Below, piece by piece: positions 43,540 to 54,397 of a stretch of DNA of 64,000 bases. Where the stretch lies: positions 36,708,666 to 36,772,665 of the forward strand of contig CM043797.1 of assembly GCA_023974075.1 (NCBI GenBank). The letters are read 5' to 3'. The translations under genes were made by a program, and so were the position numbers. The stretch is from Chaenocephalus aceratus. Lineage: Eukaryota > Chordata > Actinopteri > Perciformes > Channichthyidae. Under the pieces are notes generated by a model, which saw only the letters and a program-made list of their open reading frames with translations, searched no databases and had not been told where the DNA came from. Each line of letters starts with the position of its first letter. Within the stretch, counting starts at the first letter, position 1.

Positions 43540-43690
43540 ATTGTGCTCATTTTAAGGATTTTCTGGTGCTCATGTTTGTGCTTGTACTGTGACATCTTCA
43601 CATGCTTTAATGTGCAACAGGGTTGGCCTGCTCTGGTGTGAAGGGTCAATTTGGAGATGTTACATCGTGATGTCACTGTGTTATGGAATT
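43540..43690 (+). mobile_element. Family A element, internally deleted copy
   Basis: Begins near GCCATATTGTGCTCATTTTA, includes GTACTGTGACATCTTCACAT and CTTTAATGTGCAAC, then jumps to CATCGTGATGTCACTGTG. The middle third is missing. Confidence 0.5.
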
Positions 43691-44248
43691 AAAAAAGGAA
43701 AAAAAATTCTGAGCAGAAACTATGCGATAATTTTTAAATGAATAAAATATTTTGTATTTCATATTATTAGTCAAGTAGTTATTTATTTAGTAGGTAGTGG
43801 GATATATGCAGTGAGGCGGGCATTATTTAAGAATAACACAGACAGGGTGAGCAGGATCTTTATTTTTTGAAGGCAATTGGTTTTTCAAGTGTTTAAGTAG
43901 ATTCTCACAGTGTCAGAGCATTAGAAGAAACTGCAAAGGGAGTATAACAAGGCTGAGGGTTCAGCCCAAACAAAATGAAACTCAGTGGAAATGGAGAAAC
44001 ACTGACCGTATCTCCCTCCTCCACGCGTCTGTATGTCTTTCATAATCACCTCCTCCTCCCCCTACCTCGGATTCACTCTGTATCCCTCCTTGTCTGCGTT
44101 GCATGTGCTGACACATGGCTCTTTGGAAGAGACTCGTACCACAGCCCTGAGTAAACATCTGAGGAATGCGTGTCATCATTATATCCTGCTCTCTTTAAAA
44201 TGCAGGGCTGTGGCTGATATAAGTTTGAAGACGATGACACCAGGGACC
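43691..44248. other. No recognised gene or repeat
   Basis: AT-rich at its left, with no feature recognised. Confidence 0.4.
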
Positions 44249-44311
44249 CACACACACACACACACATCCACATACATCCACACGCTCACACATCCACACA
44301 CACACACACAC

Positions 44312-44344
<33 letters not shown>
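44249..44344 (+). repeat. (CA)n microsatellite with CATC interruptions
   Basis: CA runs separated by CATCCACATACATCC-type units. Confidence 0.88.
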
Positions 44345-44347
<3 letters not shown>

Positions 44348-44738
44348 CCACCATTCTTGGTGGCGTTCATTAAAGGGAGCATTGCTGGCCTAGCGTTTTA
44401 TAGGATGTCATACTCATCATGTTCACGTCCATCTCAGTGTAATGGGAACTTGATCTTTATTTGATCGGGTACAGCAGGGGTACTCAAACTTTTTTTATTA
44501 AAGGTCCACTTGTGAATTGTATACAAGGTCACTGGTCCGGATCAATGCCAGTAAATTCCCCCCCCCCCCCGGAGCGGAGCAGAGCAACAAAACTGAAATT
44601 AAGAAGTTTGTTGTTGCAGTAAATTGAAGGTGCTTCATGTTGTCATTGCGGTGGACCTTCTTAATATACCTTCTTTGGGGGCCCCCTTCTGGTCCAAGCA
44701 CTTCCTGCCTGCCTGCCTCCTGTACAAACGGCGCCCCT

Positions 44739-44740
<2 letters not shown>

Positions 44741-44783
<43 letters not shown>

Positions 44784-44785
44784 AC

Positions 44786-44818
<33 letters not shown>

Positions 44819-44871
44819 CACACACCACACACACACACACACACACAACACACACACACACACACACACAA
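44741..44871 (+). repeat. (CA)n microsatellite, interrupted
   Basis: About 130 bp of CA with ACAAC and ACCAC interruptions, inside the hAT-type element. Confidence 0.95.
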
Positions 44872-44927
44872 TGGTGGCTTGAACTAGTGGGGGAATGGCA
44901 CTGTTTGTCTGTAGCCAATGCCTTTAA

Positions 44928-45512
44928 TGTCACATTCTCATGTCACATTTCTATGTCTAGGTTTGGGTGTGTTGCTGTTCTCTCTGTCATGTTTTCCTGC
45001 TGGTCCTTTCCCCTGTGTGTTTCCTCTTGTCGTTAGTTTCCCTGGTGTGTCTAGTTGTCTGATTGTGTTCACCTGTGGCCCTCGTGTTTCTCCTCCCGCC
45101 CGGCTGTTTCTCGTCTTGTGATTACCCCTCCCTGTATTTAGTCTTGTCTCCTCCTGTGTTGGTGCTTATTTTGGTTGTGACCTAGTTCACCGTAGAGTGT
45201 TTTGTCTGTCCAAGTCTAATTAAGTCCTTTGAAATAAAGGTGTTATCAAGTGCTATCTGCATTTGGGTCCTACCTGCTTCACTCTGCGTATCAGAAAATA
45301 CAGGGAGGGGTAATCACAAGACGAGAAACAGCCGGGCAGGGAGGAGAAACACGAGGGCCACAGGACACAATCAGATAACTAGACACACCAGGGAACTAAC
45401 GACAAGAGGAAACACACCGGGAAAAGGACAGACAATACTCAGAGGAAAACATGACAGAGAGAACAGCAAACACCCAAACCTAGACATAGAAATGTGACAT
45501 GACATCGTGACA
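44928..45512. repeat. Two LTR-like copies, head to head (inverted repeat)
   Basis: Left copy (from 44928, starting TGTCACATTC) and right copy (ending TGACA at 45512) are inverted repeats of about 215 bp at roughly 90% identity, with blocks such as CTATGTCTAGGTTTGGGTG and CTGTTTCTCGTCTTGTGATT. The left copy continues to an AATAAA near 45233 and GCATTTGGGTCCTACC, an LTR-like 3' part resembling the solo LTR ending at 31619. The right copy is truncated. Confidence 0.7.
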
Positions 45513-45765
45513 TTGAACCTCGGCAAAAAAGCACTAGAACCATTAGAAGGTCAAGGTAAACAATGCGTGTCACACTCGCGCACACAAGTCAATATATATG
45601 CATGTTCATTCTCACAACACGTCAGACACAAGAACATAATTAATTACATCAGAATCCCGAAAGTTTACATTTTTAAATTTGTATAAATTTTAGTTTTCAT
45701 AATGGGACACAGGTTCGGTCCGGATCCGGACCTTGGTCCAGAGTTTGAGAAGCCCTGGGGTAGAG

Positions 45766-46421
45766 GCTGATCTGGGCAATAAAAGAGCTGTATAATAAAT
45801 CTAATTAAAAAAAATGTATAAATAGCAATCCATAGAAACTCTAAACACATACCTACACAAAATACATGTAGATATAAATAAAAAATGTGCACGGTGTATT
45901 ACATTGTCACTTCCTAAAGCCAAGGAAGTGTTTTTAATCTTCTTGTTTCATTCTAATACATCTGACTGTGGTAATTACATCCATGTATTTAAATTGCAGT
46001 GGTTTTTGCATCTATGTTCTTGCTTGTAAACCGATTCTACATTTTAATACTGTTACATAGTATTGTTAGATTATACTTGATTCAACTATATTGTCTTTGC
46101 ACCTAGTACAACACAATGCATATTGTATCCATGCAATCAGAAAGTGCAACGAGTAAAACAGGTGCAGGTGACGATAAAATACACTTATGTGCGTTGGAAT
46201 ATATGCAGGCTGTGGCATAATATATGGTTGCATAAGAATGAACAGAAACGGGTAGAAATATGCTGGAAGGTCATATTGACATAAGCTGCAGGGTTTAAGG
46301 CTTTTTAAATATGTTCATACAGTCCTATCATTTGAGATTAATTTGGAATTAAACTTGGGGAAAAAATTGTGATCACAAATAACCATAAGGTTACAAAAAT
46401 GTTGTTTCAATTCCACCATTG
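45766..46421. other. No recognised gene or repeat
   Basis: AT-rich sequence between two transposons; no feature supported. Confidence 0.45.
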
Positions 46422-46900
46422 TTAAAGGTCACCTATTATACCGTGTCCCCTCTGCGTTACGATATTGTGAAAGCTTCAGGAAAAAAGATTCTCTCTCTTT
46501 TGTCTGATCCATTTCTATAAAAACCTGTCTGAAATGAGCTGATCAGATTTTGGCCACTTTATGATGTCATAACGATTTGTTTGGCTTGTGTCACCATCAG
46601 CCAATCACCAACCAAGGTAACCCCCCCCCCCCCTTATCACCTGAATCTCCTCTAGAGCACCATTGAGTTCTTTGTAACCAAATCTCTCTCAGAGGGGCGT
46701 GGGAGGGGCTCCTTATTCTCATCTAAAGTAACAGACAGAGAATCAGCACTTTGGAAACAGGGCTGAAACAGAGGGGATTATGGGTAATGCTGCAATGATA
46801 TGTTTGGTGTTTGGAGCCAAACACTTCAGAGACATGTTCTGTATATATATCTGAGAGCTATAATATATTGATGAAAAACAGTATAATAGGTGACCTTTAA
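46422..46900 (-). mobile_element. TTAA-type miniature element, family B, complete copy
   Basis: TTAA at 46422-46425 and 46897-46900. Terminal repeats AGGTCACCTATTATAC are identical at both ends in inverse orientation. It is 471 bp between the target sites, without coding capacity, and carries a C run near 46621. It matches, inverted, the truncated copy at 6311. Confidence 0.88.
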
Positions 46901-48500
46901 TGAAAAGTGTCATTGTCACTGTTGTCCACGTTCATAAAGCCTGCATAAAAACCACCATGAAGACACAGAGGAATGTTTCTAGATGGTCCGCTGTACAGAA
47001 CATTGTAGGGTACCCGAGACACACATCAATATCACCCCCTGGCTCATCATAATTATGTCGTCCAGTATAAGAGACTTAGTGATAAGTCCCTCTCCCTACG
47101 TCCTGATGAGTTATCCTTCAAATATTTTCTAAAGCCCATAACGTATTTCACGGTGTTTAAGGAATAGGGGTTAGAAAAATACATATTGTATATTATGAAT
47201 GTTTTAACAATTCGACCGCAACCTGAGAGTCTCTCTATTTGGCAGCCATTTCTTTCCCTTATCATGTCTGTGCTGTCCTCACTGTGGCTGAACCTCCTAC
47301 CTAGATCTCAGAGGGCAGAGAGAGCGAGTCTGAGCAGAGACTTTGATGTATTTGACAACCCAGTAATTAGGGCTTAAATGCATCTGATCTGAGACTCCAT
47401 TATAAGGACATGTTGGGTCATGTTTGTTGATATCATCAGCTACTGATGATTAATGGAGAGTATGCAGCCAGCATTTGAAATTCCAAAGGTTCAATCTTTA
47501 GAGTGTATAGAGAATTATCGACGTCTAATCCCCTCTTAATCGAGCTCACTTTAAGGGACTTTTAGGATGACTCCCCATTTCAACTAATCATCACTTTCTT
47601 TCTTTTATGGCGGTTTCCTATTCTCCTCGATATTTATCTTAGGTTGAAACGACTCGCACGTAACACATCTGATTTATGACAGCCTGGCTCTCTTTGCTAA
47701 CTCTCTTTCCCAGCGCTGCCTTTGTCTTGTTTTGTCTATCTCCTTGTATAAACAGGCTTTCATCCTCTGGTTCTGTGTGTGGTTTCATAAAGGGGCGTTT
47801 AGGGAGTTATTTTAATTTCCTGCCGGACAATATGAACCATTTTTGTGCCGCAATTCCATCTTTATAATTAAAGTACAATCACACCAAAAAGAATCAATGT
47901 TGGTACAAACAAAGCAAGCGAGGAAGGGTTTCAGAAAATTCTATAGGTTTTGAAGTCGATATATTTATTTCACAAACAACCGCATGTTCTGCAGCTTATA
48001 TTTTGATGCCACATATTTTAACGTTAGTGAAATAGAGTGTTGTTCAATTAAATGCAACGCCTGTGTAAAACGGCCTCAAGCTAATGAAGACCACTCATTA
48101 AAAAAACATGATCTTAAGCCGTAACATGTTGCCATGGTTTAATAATAGTCATACTGCATGCTGATTAATACAGTGAAGTAATAATATATGCTGTGTGCAC
48201 TTTTATAGAGGCTTCTTCTAGAGCCCAGTGTGAGCAAATGGAGAGTGTCATTATTTAATAGCTCAGTGAGGGCATGAAAAAAACCTGAATAAAAAAAAGT
48301 TTGCCTAATTACAAAATCATTTTTTTTTTTCTTTCTGACTTTTCCGGCATCAATGACTCGGTTCTTGCGGGCGACTCAATTAATGCGTCATTTGTGATTC
48401 ATTAGTCAAGGTTTGGTTAATTTGCAATATATGTAGCGTTTTAGCTCATCAAGTTTGAATATACAGTTGTCAGAGAGGACATATGATAATTTTCTGGTTA
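46901..48500. other. No recognised gene
   Basis: About 1.6 kb of AT-rich sequence. Plus-strand frames near 47186 and 47676 have no recognised domain or splice signals. Confidence 0.4.
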
Positions 48501-48501
48501 A

Positions 48502-48504
<3 letters not shown>

Positions 48505-48546
<42 letters not shown>
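48505..48546 (+). repeat. (GTT)n microsatellite, about 14 units
   Basis: Pure trinucleotide run abutting a family A element copy. Confidence 0.95.
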
Positions 48547-48785
48547 AATGTCTCTACTGTGACATGTTTCATTGCTTTAATTGTTAAAATGTCTGTTCAC
48601 GTATCACGTAATTTTTTTTTGGAGCGCTAGCCAATAGAAGCGCGAGTGTTACGCTGCAAATAAACAAGGAGTCCAATGGAAGCGTTCTAGGCAGACCATT
48701 TACATGCATAAACAAATACATTACACAATACAGCATAACACTAATAGAACGGGAAACCCCCAAAGGAATAACACGACCTCCTGAA
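48547..48785 (+). mobile_element. Family A TTAA-type element copy, internally deleted
   Basis: Contains TCTACTGTGACATGTTTC and GCTTTAATTG from the left end, then GGAGCGCTAGCCAATAGAAG and CATTTACATGCATAAACAAA from the right part. The middle block is absent. Confidence 0.55.
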
Positions 48786-49578
48786 GATATGCTAAGCCTA
48801 TATTTCAGTTTGAAACTCTGAATATGGAACGGTCAGCAACAGGTTATAATAATGCCAATAGAGCAGATTTGAAATAGTGCAACCTTCATAACCTTGAAAG
48901 CCCTGGCTTTAGGTTCAACGTACCTTTCTAACGCACTAATCTTGACTCTGGTTTGTTTGACGTTGTAATGCTGATGTGTTTCTTTGTGTCACGTAGTTAG
49001 GCTCCGGCTATAAGTCGGCCATTTCTGTCTGGGATCTTATCTCATGCATCATAGCTGCTCCACCATGTCAGCAGAATCATAATGCAGTCTGTCAGCCACT
49101 GTCAGCACAGGTCTCAATATGTGACACATTGATATACATACGAATACTATAATACCCAAACTCCCCTTGCCTCTTTTTGTAACATTTTAAAGAAGAATAG
49201 TGTTTTGACAGTTGGGAACATCTTTTTCATAATTCTCTGTCGTCAACCTAACCTAACATAATGGTAGAAATACTTGAAATATGTCAAATAAGTTACCTTT
49301 TTGTTTAAAATAAGAGGCTAAAAGAAGACATTGTGTGTCATGGGGAAGTGAGACAAGAAAGCAAGCAACACAGGAAAGGCTTAAGACATTATATTCACTG
49401 TTAATCCAAAGCCAGCGTTTTATATGTTATCCAGTGTTGTCCACTACAGTGTTGACAATGTTAAATATATGCAGGCCCATGTTTTATCAAGTTTTGAAAC
49501 AGAACTTTCATCATTGCTGATGCTGCAAAGGCCACACATAATGTAGAAGAGCACACAGAGTAGTGCCATTCACCCTAA
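48786..49578. other. No recognised gene or repeat
   Basis: Nothing identified up to the start of the piggyBac-like element. Confidence 0.45.
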
Positions 49579-49615
49579 CCCTCTGGAGTGTGGGACCATC
49601 AGTTTACGTCTGTGT

Positions 49616-49617
49616 GA

Positions 49618-49656
<39 letters not shown>

Positions 49657-49657
49657 G

Positions 49658-49737
<80 letters not shown>
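49616..49737 (+). repeat. (GA)n microsatellite
   Basis: About 120 bp of GA with CG and GG interruptions. The Arg-Glu frame it opens is not a gene. Confidence 0.95.
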
Positions 49738-49927
49738 AAATGGCAGTGTATGTTTTTGCCATCGATTATTTTATCATACTGTTCTGTACAGATGATACTT
49801 TGTCATAGATTTATTATGTGTGCCTGTTATTATTTTACCGTCCTGTACAGATGAGACTTTGTAATCAGATGTAGCCTATGTATATATATGTGTGTCTGTG
49901 ATTTTATACTGAAGTAAAGTAACTGGA

Positions 49928-49928
<1 letters not shown>

Positions 49929-49954
<26 letters not shown>
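49929..49954 (+). repeat. (TG)n microsatellite, short
   Basis: About 13 TG units. Confidence 0.85.
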
Positions 49955-49958
<4 letters not shown>

Positions 49959-50099
49959 TCGAGAGAGACTCCTTCTGCAACCTCCCAAACTTTCTTTTAT
50001 GTGTGCATTGTTATTTGTGCTTGAGCAACATTTTACTTGAAGTTTATTTCATTGAAATTAGTTTGTAATTATTGTCCTACATTTTTATTTGTTTTACAG

Positions 50100-50530
50100 A
50101 GAGGTTTCACAGCTGTCTGGGCCTAGTGGCCCACAGGCGGCGTTTATCCAGCAGCCACAACATCCATCTGTGCCGGCCCCCAGGTCAAGATATTGTTGCT
50201 CAAGGGCCTTCACTAGAGCCATCACCGCCAAGGACCAGCAGACCAGCATCACTACAGCAGCCTCCACCCTCCATCTGCGGCTGCCACCAGGTCAAGATAC
50301 ACCTCAGCACAAAGGCTCCACCACAGCCATCACCTTCAACCCAGCCAGCAAGGAGGTCTCGTATAGCACTTGTACACCCCACCTACACAGCAGCCCATGC
50401 ACCATCACCCCCACCTACACAGCAGCCAGACCCACTGTCTTGGAAGACAGACAAAGACCTTGACACTGTCTTGACATTTATAATGAATAGTTGGTTGAAA
50501 GTTCTGATATTCAATTTTGTAAATAGTTAG
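50100..50530 (+). CDS. Possible Pro/Gln/Ser-rich exon within the piggyBac-like element
   Basis: An acceptor-like TTTGTTTTACAG precedes an open segment that reads CRPPGQDIVAQGPSLEPSPP and later SPPPTQQPDPLSWKTDKDLD before a stop near 50528. An approximately 120-bp unit seems repeated inside (two CCAGGTCAAGATA sites near 50180 and 50288), with a frame change between units. Disordered Pro-rich N-terminal regions occur in piggyBac-derived proteins, which would fit its location, but there is no DDE domain and the true frame is uncertain. Low confidence that it is expressed. Confidence 0.3.
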
Positions 50531-50556
50531 ATTTTCCAGTTTCTTTATATTTATAT

Positions 50557-51610
50557 TAGGGCTGTCAAAACGATTACAATTTTTAATCAGATTAATCACA
50601 GCTTAAAAATTAATTAATCATGATTAATCACCATTCGAACTATGTCCAAAAAATGCCATTTATTTATGTATATTGTTGTGGGAATGGAAGATAAATGAAA
50701 GAAGGCGGATATATCAATTTAACATACAGTATCTATGTTTATTATAACATTTTTCTGCATGTCAAAATGAAAGACAACCCACACACCTATCAATCATCAA
50801 ACCGTGGGGTCTTAATTCATTACGTGTTGATTTCTATCAACGGGGGAGGACTTCAGGAAAGTCGACAGAGGGGGGGGGGGCTAGTGGAGTACTTTGTGAC
50901 CACAGAGTGTGAACGTTGTGATCAGCTGTTTTTAGCGCAGTTCTCCAGTGAAGGGGGGAGTCTCCCTCCGCAGCCGGTTGGCGTAGTTTTGCACAGTTCC
51001 GTTGTTCAGACCGACGTTAACAGCAGCCCTGTCTGTGCACACGGAGACCGACTCTGTCGTCCGGTGATCTAACCGCCTTCTGGAAAAGCTTCACAAGTAC
51101 GTCGGTACGAAAATGCGCTTTGTGACACAAGTAACGGTACGCATTTCAGATTACGCACATAACCTGCGTACCAGTTATGTGCACCCCTGTACCAGAGCCA
51201 TATTATTACTATTATATGGCTCTGCCCTGTACTACAGCGAGTATTCTCCGTCGGGACTTCCTGCAACAACACCACGCCGTTATCAAAGATGTTCTATTGA
51301 GAAGACGATCACTACGTGACAAAAGTTTTCAAAACCGTGGCGACTGAAATCAATCTTACTAACTGCTGTCTGTGCAATTTACTCCGCGCGAGTTGGCAGA
51401 CTTTATTTTGCTTACTTTAACATTTTTCATGGTGGGGCTAAGCCATTTCTTGGTATGGGTGTAGCCTACCCCAACCATACCCTGGCGCTGCCACTGGTGG
51501 CACGTATGGGGCGGGCCATTCTGCACATGCGTTAAATGCGTTAAATATTTTAACGCAAATAATTCAAACAATTAATTACCGCCGTTAACGCGATAATTTT
51601 GACAGCACTA
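50557..51610. mobile_element. hAT-type non-autonomous element with perfect 8-bp duplication
   Basis: Left end TAGGGCTGTCAAAA and right end TTTTGACAGCACTA, with ATTTATAT on both sides (50549-50556 and 51611-51618). Subterminal regions are rich in TTAATTAATCATGATTAATC and GTTAACGCGATAATT. An internal block (50883-51021) recurs inverted at 62830-62972. The open frame near 50695-51072 runs across this block and has no recognised domain. It is inserted inside the piggyBac-like element, so it is younger. Confidence 0.9.
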
Positions 51611-52262
51611 ATTTATATAAATAGTTGGTTGAAAAAAACATATTTATAATAAATTGTTGGTTGAAAAAAAAAGGTTGAATGCTCAATTTGTATTTTTACA
51701 CATCACATGAACCTTGGTATGTAATATGAAGTCATTATTCAGTCCTAATGTATCTCAGTCCCTGCTGTGGTGAAAGTAGAGTGATAAACACCTGTTTTAC
51801 TCAAAATTCAAATTAAATTTTTTTCATTTTAGACATGAATTACACATTTATACACAGTGTAATTCAAATATTTTCACTGCTTTTGTGATCCTAAGACTTT
51901 GGTAACCAAATCTAAAACACCAAAACAATTCGATCACATGAGTACATTTGTGTTTTCACAAGAGTTTTGAAGATTTTCCGAAAATCGGATTGTAACATTT
52001 TAAGCTTTTTGAGCTACTTATCTCATCAAACAGTGCTCTAAGGTGAGTAATTTGCATATATAGCAATACCAGAGATTGTCTTGAACATTTTGATATTTAA
52101 CACATGGGGTGCCATGTTAGAAGAAATACATTTAAAAGGGGATTTAAGAAAAACATCAAAAATTCGAGAAAATACCCTTAGACTCCAGAGGGTTGAACTG
52201 GATGAACTCTCTCCCCACCAGTGAATTTGCATCTGTAAAATAATCCTAACTCATGTGTGAGC

Positions 52263-52345
52263 ATCAAGGCAAGGTACGTTTATTTATATAGCACTTTTCA
52301 ACACAAGGCAATTCAAAGTGCTTTACAAAAAATTAAAGACATTAA
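52263..52345 (-). mobile_element. LINE 3' end, inverted
   Basis: CAAGGCAAGGTACGTTTATT followed by TATATAGCACTTTTCAACAC and CAATTCAAAGTGCTTTAC is the reverse complement of the L2-type end at 38985-39140, with only a residual pentamer tail. Confidence 0.65.
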
Positions 52346-52689
52346 GAAAAATGTCAAAAGAATACTGTGAGCAAGGAAGACATGAGAGACTTTGATCTAA
52401 AGGATGAAGGCATATCCCAGGACATGATGTGAGATAATACATTGTGCACTTCTAAGGAACCTGACCCCTAAGATGTTATTTTTTATTTGTGTCATAGAAG
52501 TTAATTAATAAAAAAATATTAATAAAATTAATAAAGTGCAAAACAATTGTTTCAACGTTTACTGCACTTAGAGAACCTACTGTTCCTTACATGTATCGTG
52601 GTCTGTATGTGAGCATTTTGACCTGTTATTGCTATATTTTCTCCTTTAAAAAGCAGACATCAGTGGACCACTGCCAGAATACTTTTTCA
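52346..52689. other. No recognised gene or repeat
   Basis: AT-rich sequence, nothing identified. Confidence 0.45.
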
Positions 52690-52960
52690 GATGTGAGAAC
52701 GGTGAACCATTGTTGACCAGGGTTCTCAGCAGGAAAGCAATGGACTGTCTTCTACCGGTCCATCTTCGTTCCTATTGTCACCTATGGTTATGTCGGGGGG
52801 ACGAAAATTGCGAAATCAAGCGGCCAAAACTTTTTTTTTCCGAAGTGTGGCTGGCATCTACCTTAGGGATAGGGTGAGAAGTTCTTTGAGAAGTGAATGG
52901 TCTTTGAGTCATGTCCAGGGCACAGCCCCACCTAGTGGCAGCAGAAAGTATTACAAATAA
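52690..52960 (+). pseudogene. LINE reverse-transcriptase C-terminal fragment
   Basis: Two frames carry parts of a familiar non-LTR retrotransposon ending: RSIFVPIVTYG near 52763-52795, then FFFRSVAGIYLRDRVRSSLR near 52831-52890. This is the pattern 'FLRRVAGLSLRDRVRSS' found near the end of many fish LINE ORFs. Frame breaks separate the pieces and the upstream reverse-transcriptase core is absent. Confidence 0.6.
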
Positions 52961-53256
52961 TGATTACAACAAAATGCAAAAAATAAATAAAAGAAGATAT
53001 CAATATATTTTAAGATCATGTTTAATCATCTGATTCGTCTGTACATTGCTGTTTTAGTCTGTGTTCTTCTAATTAGTGTCTACAGTGTGTGCCTATTGAG
53101 CTGTTTAGAGCCATGTGGGACAAAACCCGATCCTGCCCCTCCCTCTCACTGTCTAAGTGAACGGTGACTGTAAAAACTACACTGCGCATGCTCAGAGTAT
53201 TTTCCTATTTAATGTGTGTGGCAACAAAATAATGACCATAGGGGCAAAGTGCTGCC
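52961..53256. other. Host flank of the endogenous retrovirus
   Basis: No gene recognised. It ends with ATCC (53257-53260), the left copy of the provirus target duplication. Confidence 0.5.
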
Positions 53257-53260
53257 ATCC

Positions 53261-54379
53261 TGTTGACAACTTCATAGTATGAAGTAAATACTTAAAACGA
53301 AAGTTAGTTATAATCAAATATAATCAATTATATTCTTGTATAACCCACAATGAAAATGCTTCATATTTTAGGTTTTTCTATATTTACAGCATAAACAAAA
53401 CAAAGTGGTTTGTTAAGTTGAGTGTAAGGCCTAAAAATGATTTATGCCCTAATCTCTGATAAGAGAGTGGGCAGGTTCTTCCCTCTCCTCTCACAGCAGG
53501 GAGGGGGGCTCCAGACTTAAGCAGAAACACATTGAGGCCGTCAAAAGGTGGTTATGTCATAGTCATAGAATATGTCTAGTCATGTTTTGTTTTACACAAA
53601 CTTGGGAAGGTGTGTGTCTTATGCCAGAGCCAATAGAATATGTTGGTTGGGTCTAGAGGAGGTGTTTGTGGGTTTTCTATCCGGTTTTTTGAGCATAAAA
53701 AGACTGGCTTTTTTGGTTTTCGTAGGGGAGAGGGGGGAAACCCCTGGTATACTCTCTCCCGGTAGGCTCTGTCCTTCGGAGCTGGGTTAATAGCTCTCGG
53801 TAAGGTTCTCTCAAACTTGGTAAATATCTCTTGATTTTCTTCAGTGAAAGCTGAGTGAATGTCTTGGTTGAAATGCTGAGTGAATTTATTGAATGAATAT
53901 GAATTAAGGTTTTAGATACAAAATATATAACCCCATTTTGATATGTTTTGTATGATTATAATGTGTTAAAAGGTAAAGACTCTGTATTAGCTTGGACCTA
54001 TTTTTCTTCAAATAAACTGATCCCACCTTTTGGACTGGGACAACTTAAAGGACATCTGTGCTCTCCTCTCCTGCTTCAAAGGTAAGATTGCACCCCTGCC
54101 ACACACACATGTTTAGGTAGGAACACACCCCATTTACTGATACCAAAATCCTTCGGGATCGCTTATAAACAGATTAAAAAGAGTTGTCTGAATTAAAACA
54201 GCAGTTAATTGAACCTGGTTCTTCGGGGAGTTAATAGAGGTGAGATCTTGCTGACGTTTGGTGGATCTGAGCCAAGCAGTAAACTTACATAGACTCAGTA
54301 ACTTCGGTCGGGTCAATTAGTGAGGTCAGAGTAATTTACCGGAATAAATTAATCGGGGCCTCACCTCATACTCTAAACA
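53261..54379 (+). repeat. 5' LTR of the endogenous retrovirus
   Basis: Starts TGTTGACAAC and ends CTCTAAACA. A TATA-like CATAAAAAG lies at 53694-53702 and AATAAA at 54011-54016. CAAAGGTAAGATTG at about 54077-54090 is a good splice donor in the downstream part, which would allow spliced transcripts to start within the LTR. The open frame at 53572-53790 overlaps the promoter region and is not a gene. Confidence 0.93.
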
Positions 54380-54397
54380 TGGCGCCCAACGTGGGGC
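54380..54397 (+). other. Primer binding site, tRNA-Lys type
   Basis: TGGCGCCCAACGTGGGGC follows the 5' LTR without a gap. This 18-mer is complementary to the 3' end of tRNA-Lys(1,2), the primer used by foamy viruses and some betaretroviruses. Confidence 0.92.

Larger units (their letters stand above)
44475..45757. mobile_element. hAT-type non-autonomous element, 1283 bp
   Basis: Left end CAGGGGTACTCAAACT and right end AGTTTGAGAAGCCCTG are inverted copies with two mismatches. Flanks GGGTACAG (44467-44474) and GGGTAGAG (45758-45765) form an 8-bp duplication with one mismatch. Subterminal GGTCCGG/CCGGACC blocks are also shared. The interior has no transposase; it is filled by a C run, a CA microsatellite and two inverted LTR-like copies. 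Confidence 0.85.
49579..52192 (+). mobile_element. piggyBac-like non-autonomous element, 2.6 kb, with nested insertion
   Basis: Left end CCCTCTGGAGTGTGGG and right end CCCTTAGACTCCAGAGGG are inverted repeats. The outer neighbours CTAA (left) and TTGA (right) look like a worn TTAA duplication. Ends beginning CCC at TTAA are typical of piggyBac-type transposons. Without the nested hAT element (50557-51610 plus duplication) it is about 1.55 kb. It holds GA and TG microsatellites and a Pro/Gln/Ser-rich frame, but no transposase core is visible. Confidence 0.6.

Noticed and set aside
53572..53790. Open frames of about 60-70 codons in both LTRs (also 59726-59908)
   Set aside because: They overlap the LTR promoter region, differ in length because of indels, and show no recognised domain.
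54380..54397. Possible tRNA gene at the lysine tRNA-like sequence
   Set aside because: Only the 18-base complement of the tRNA 3' end is present, directly after the LTR. It is the primer binding site.
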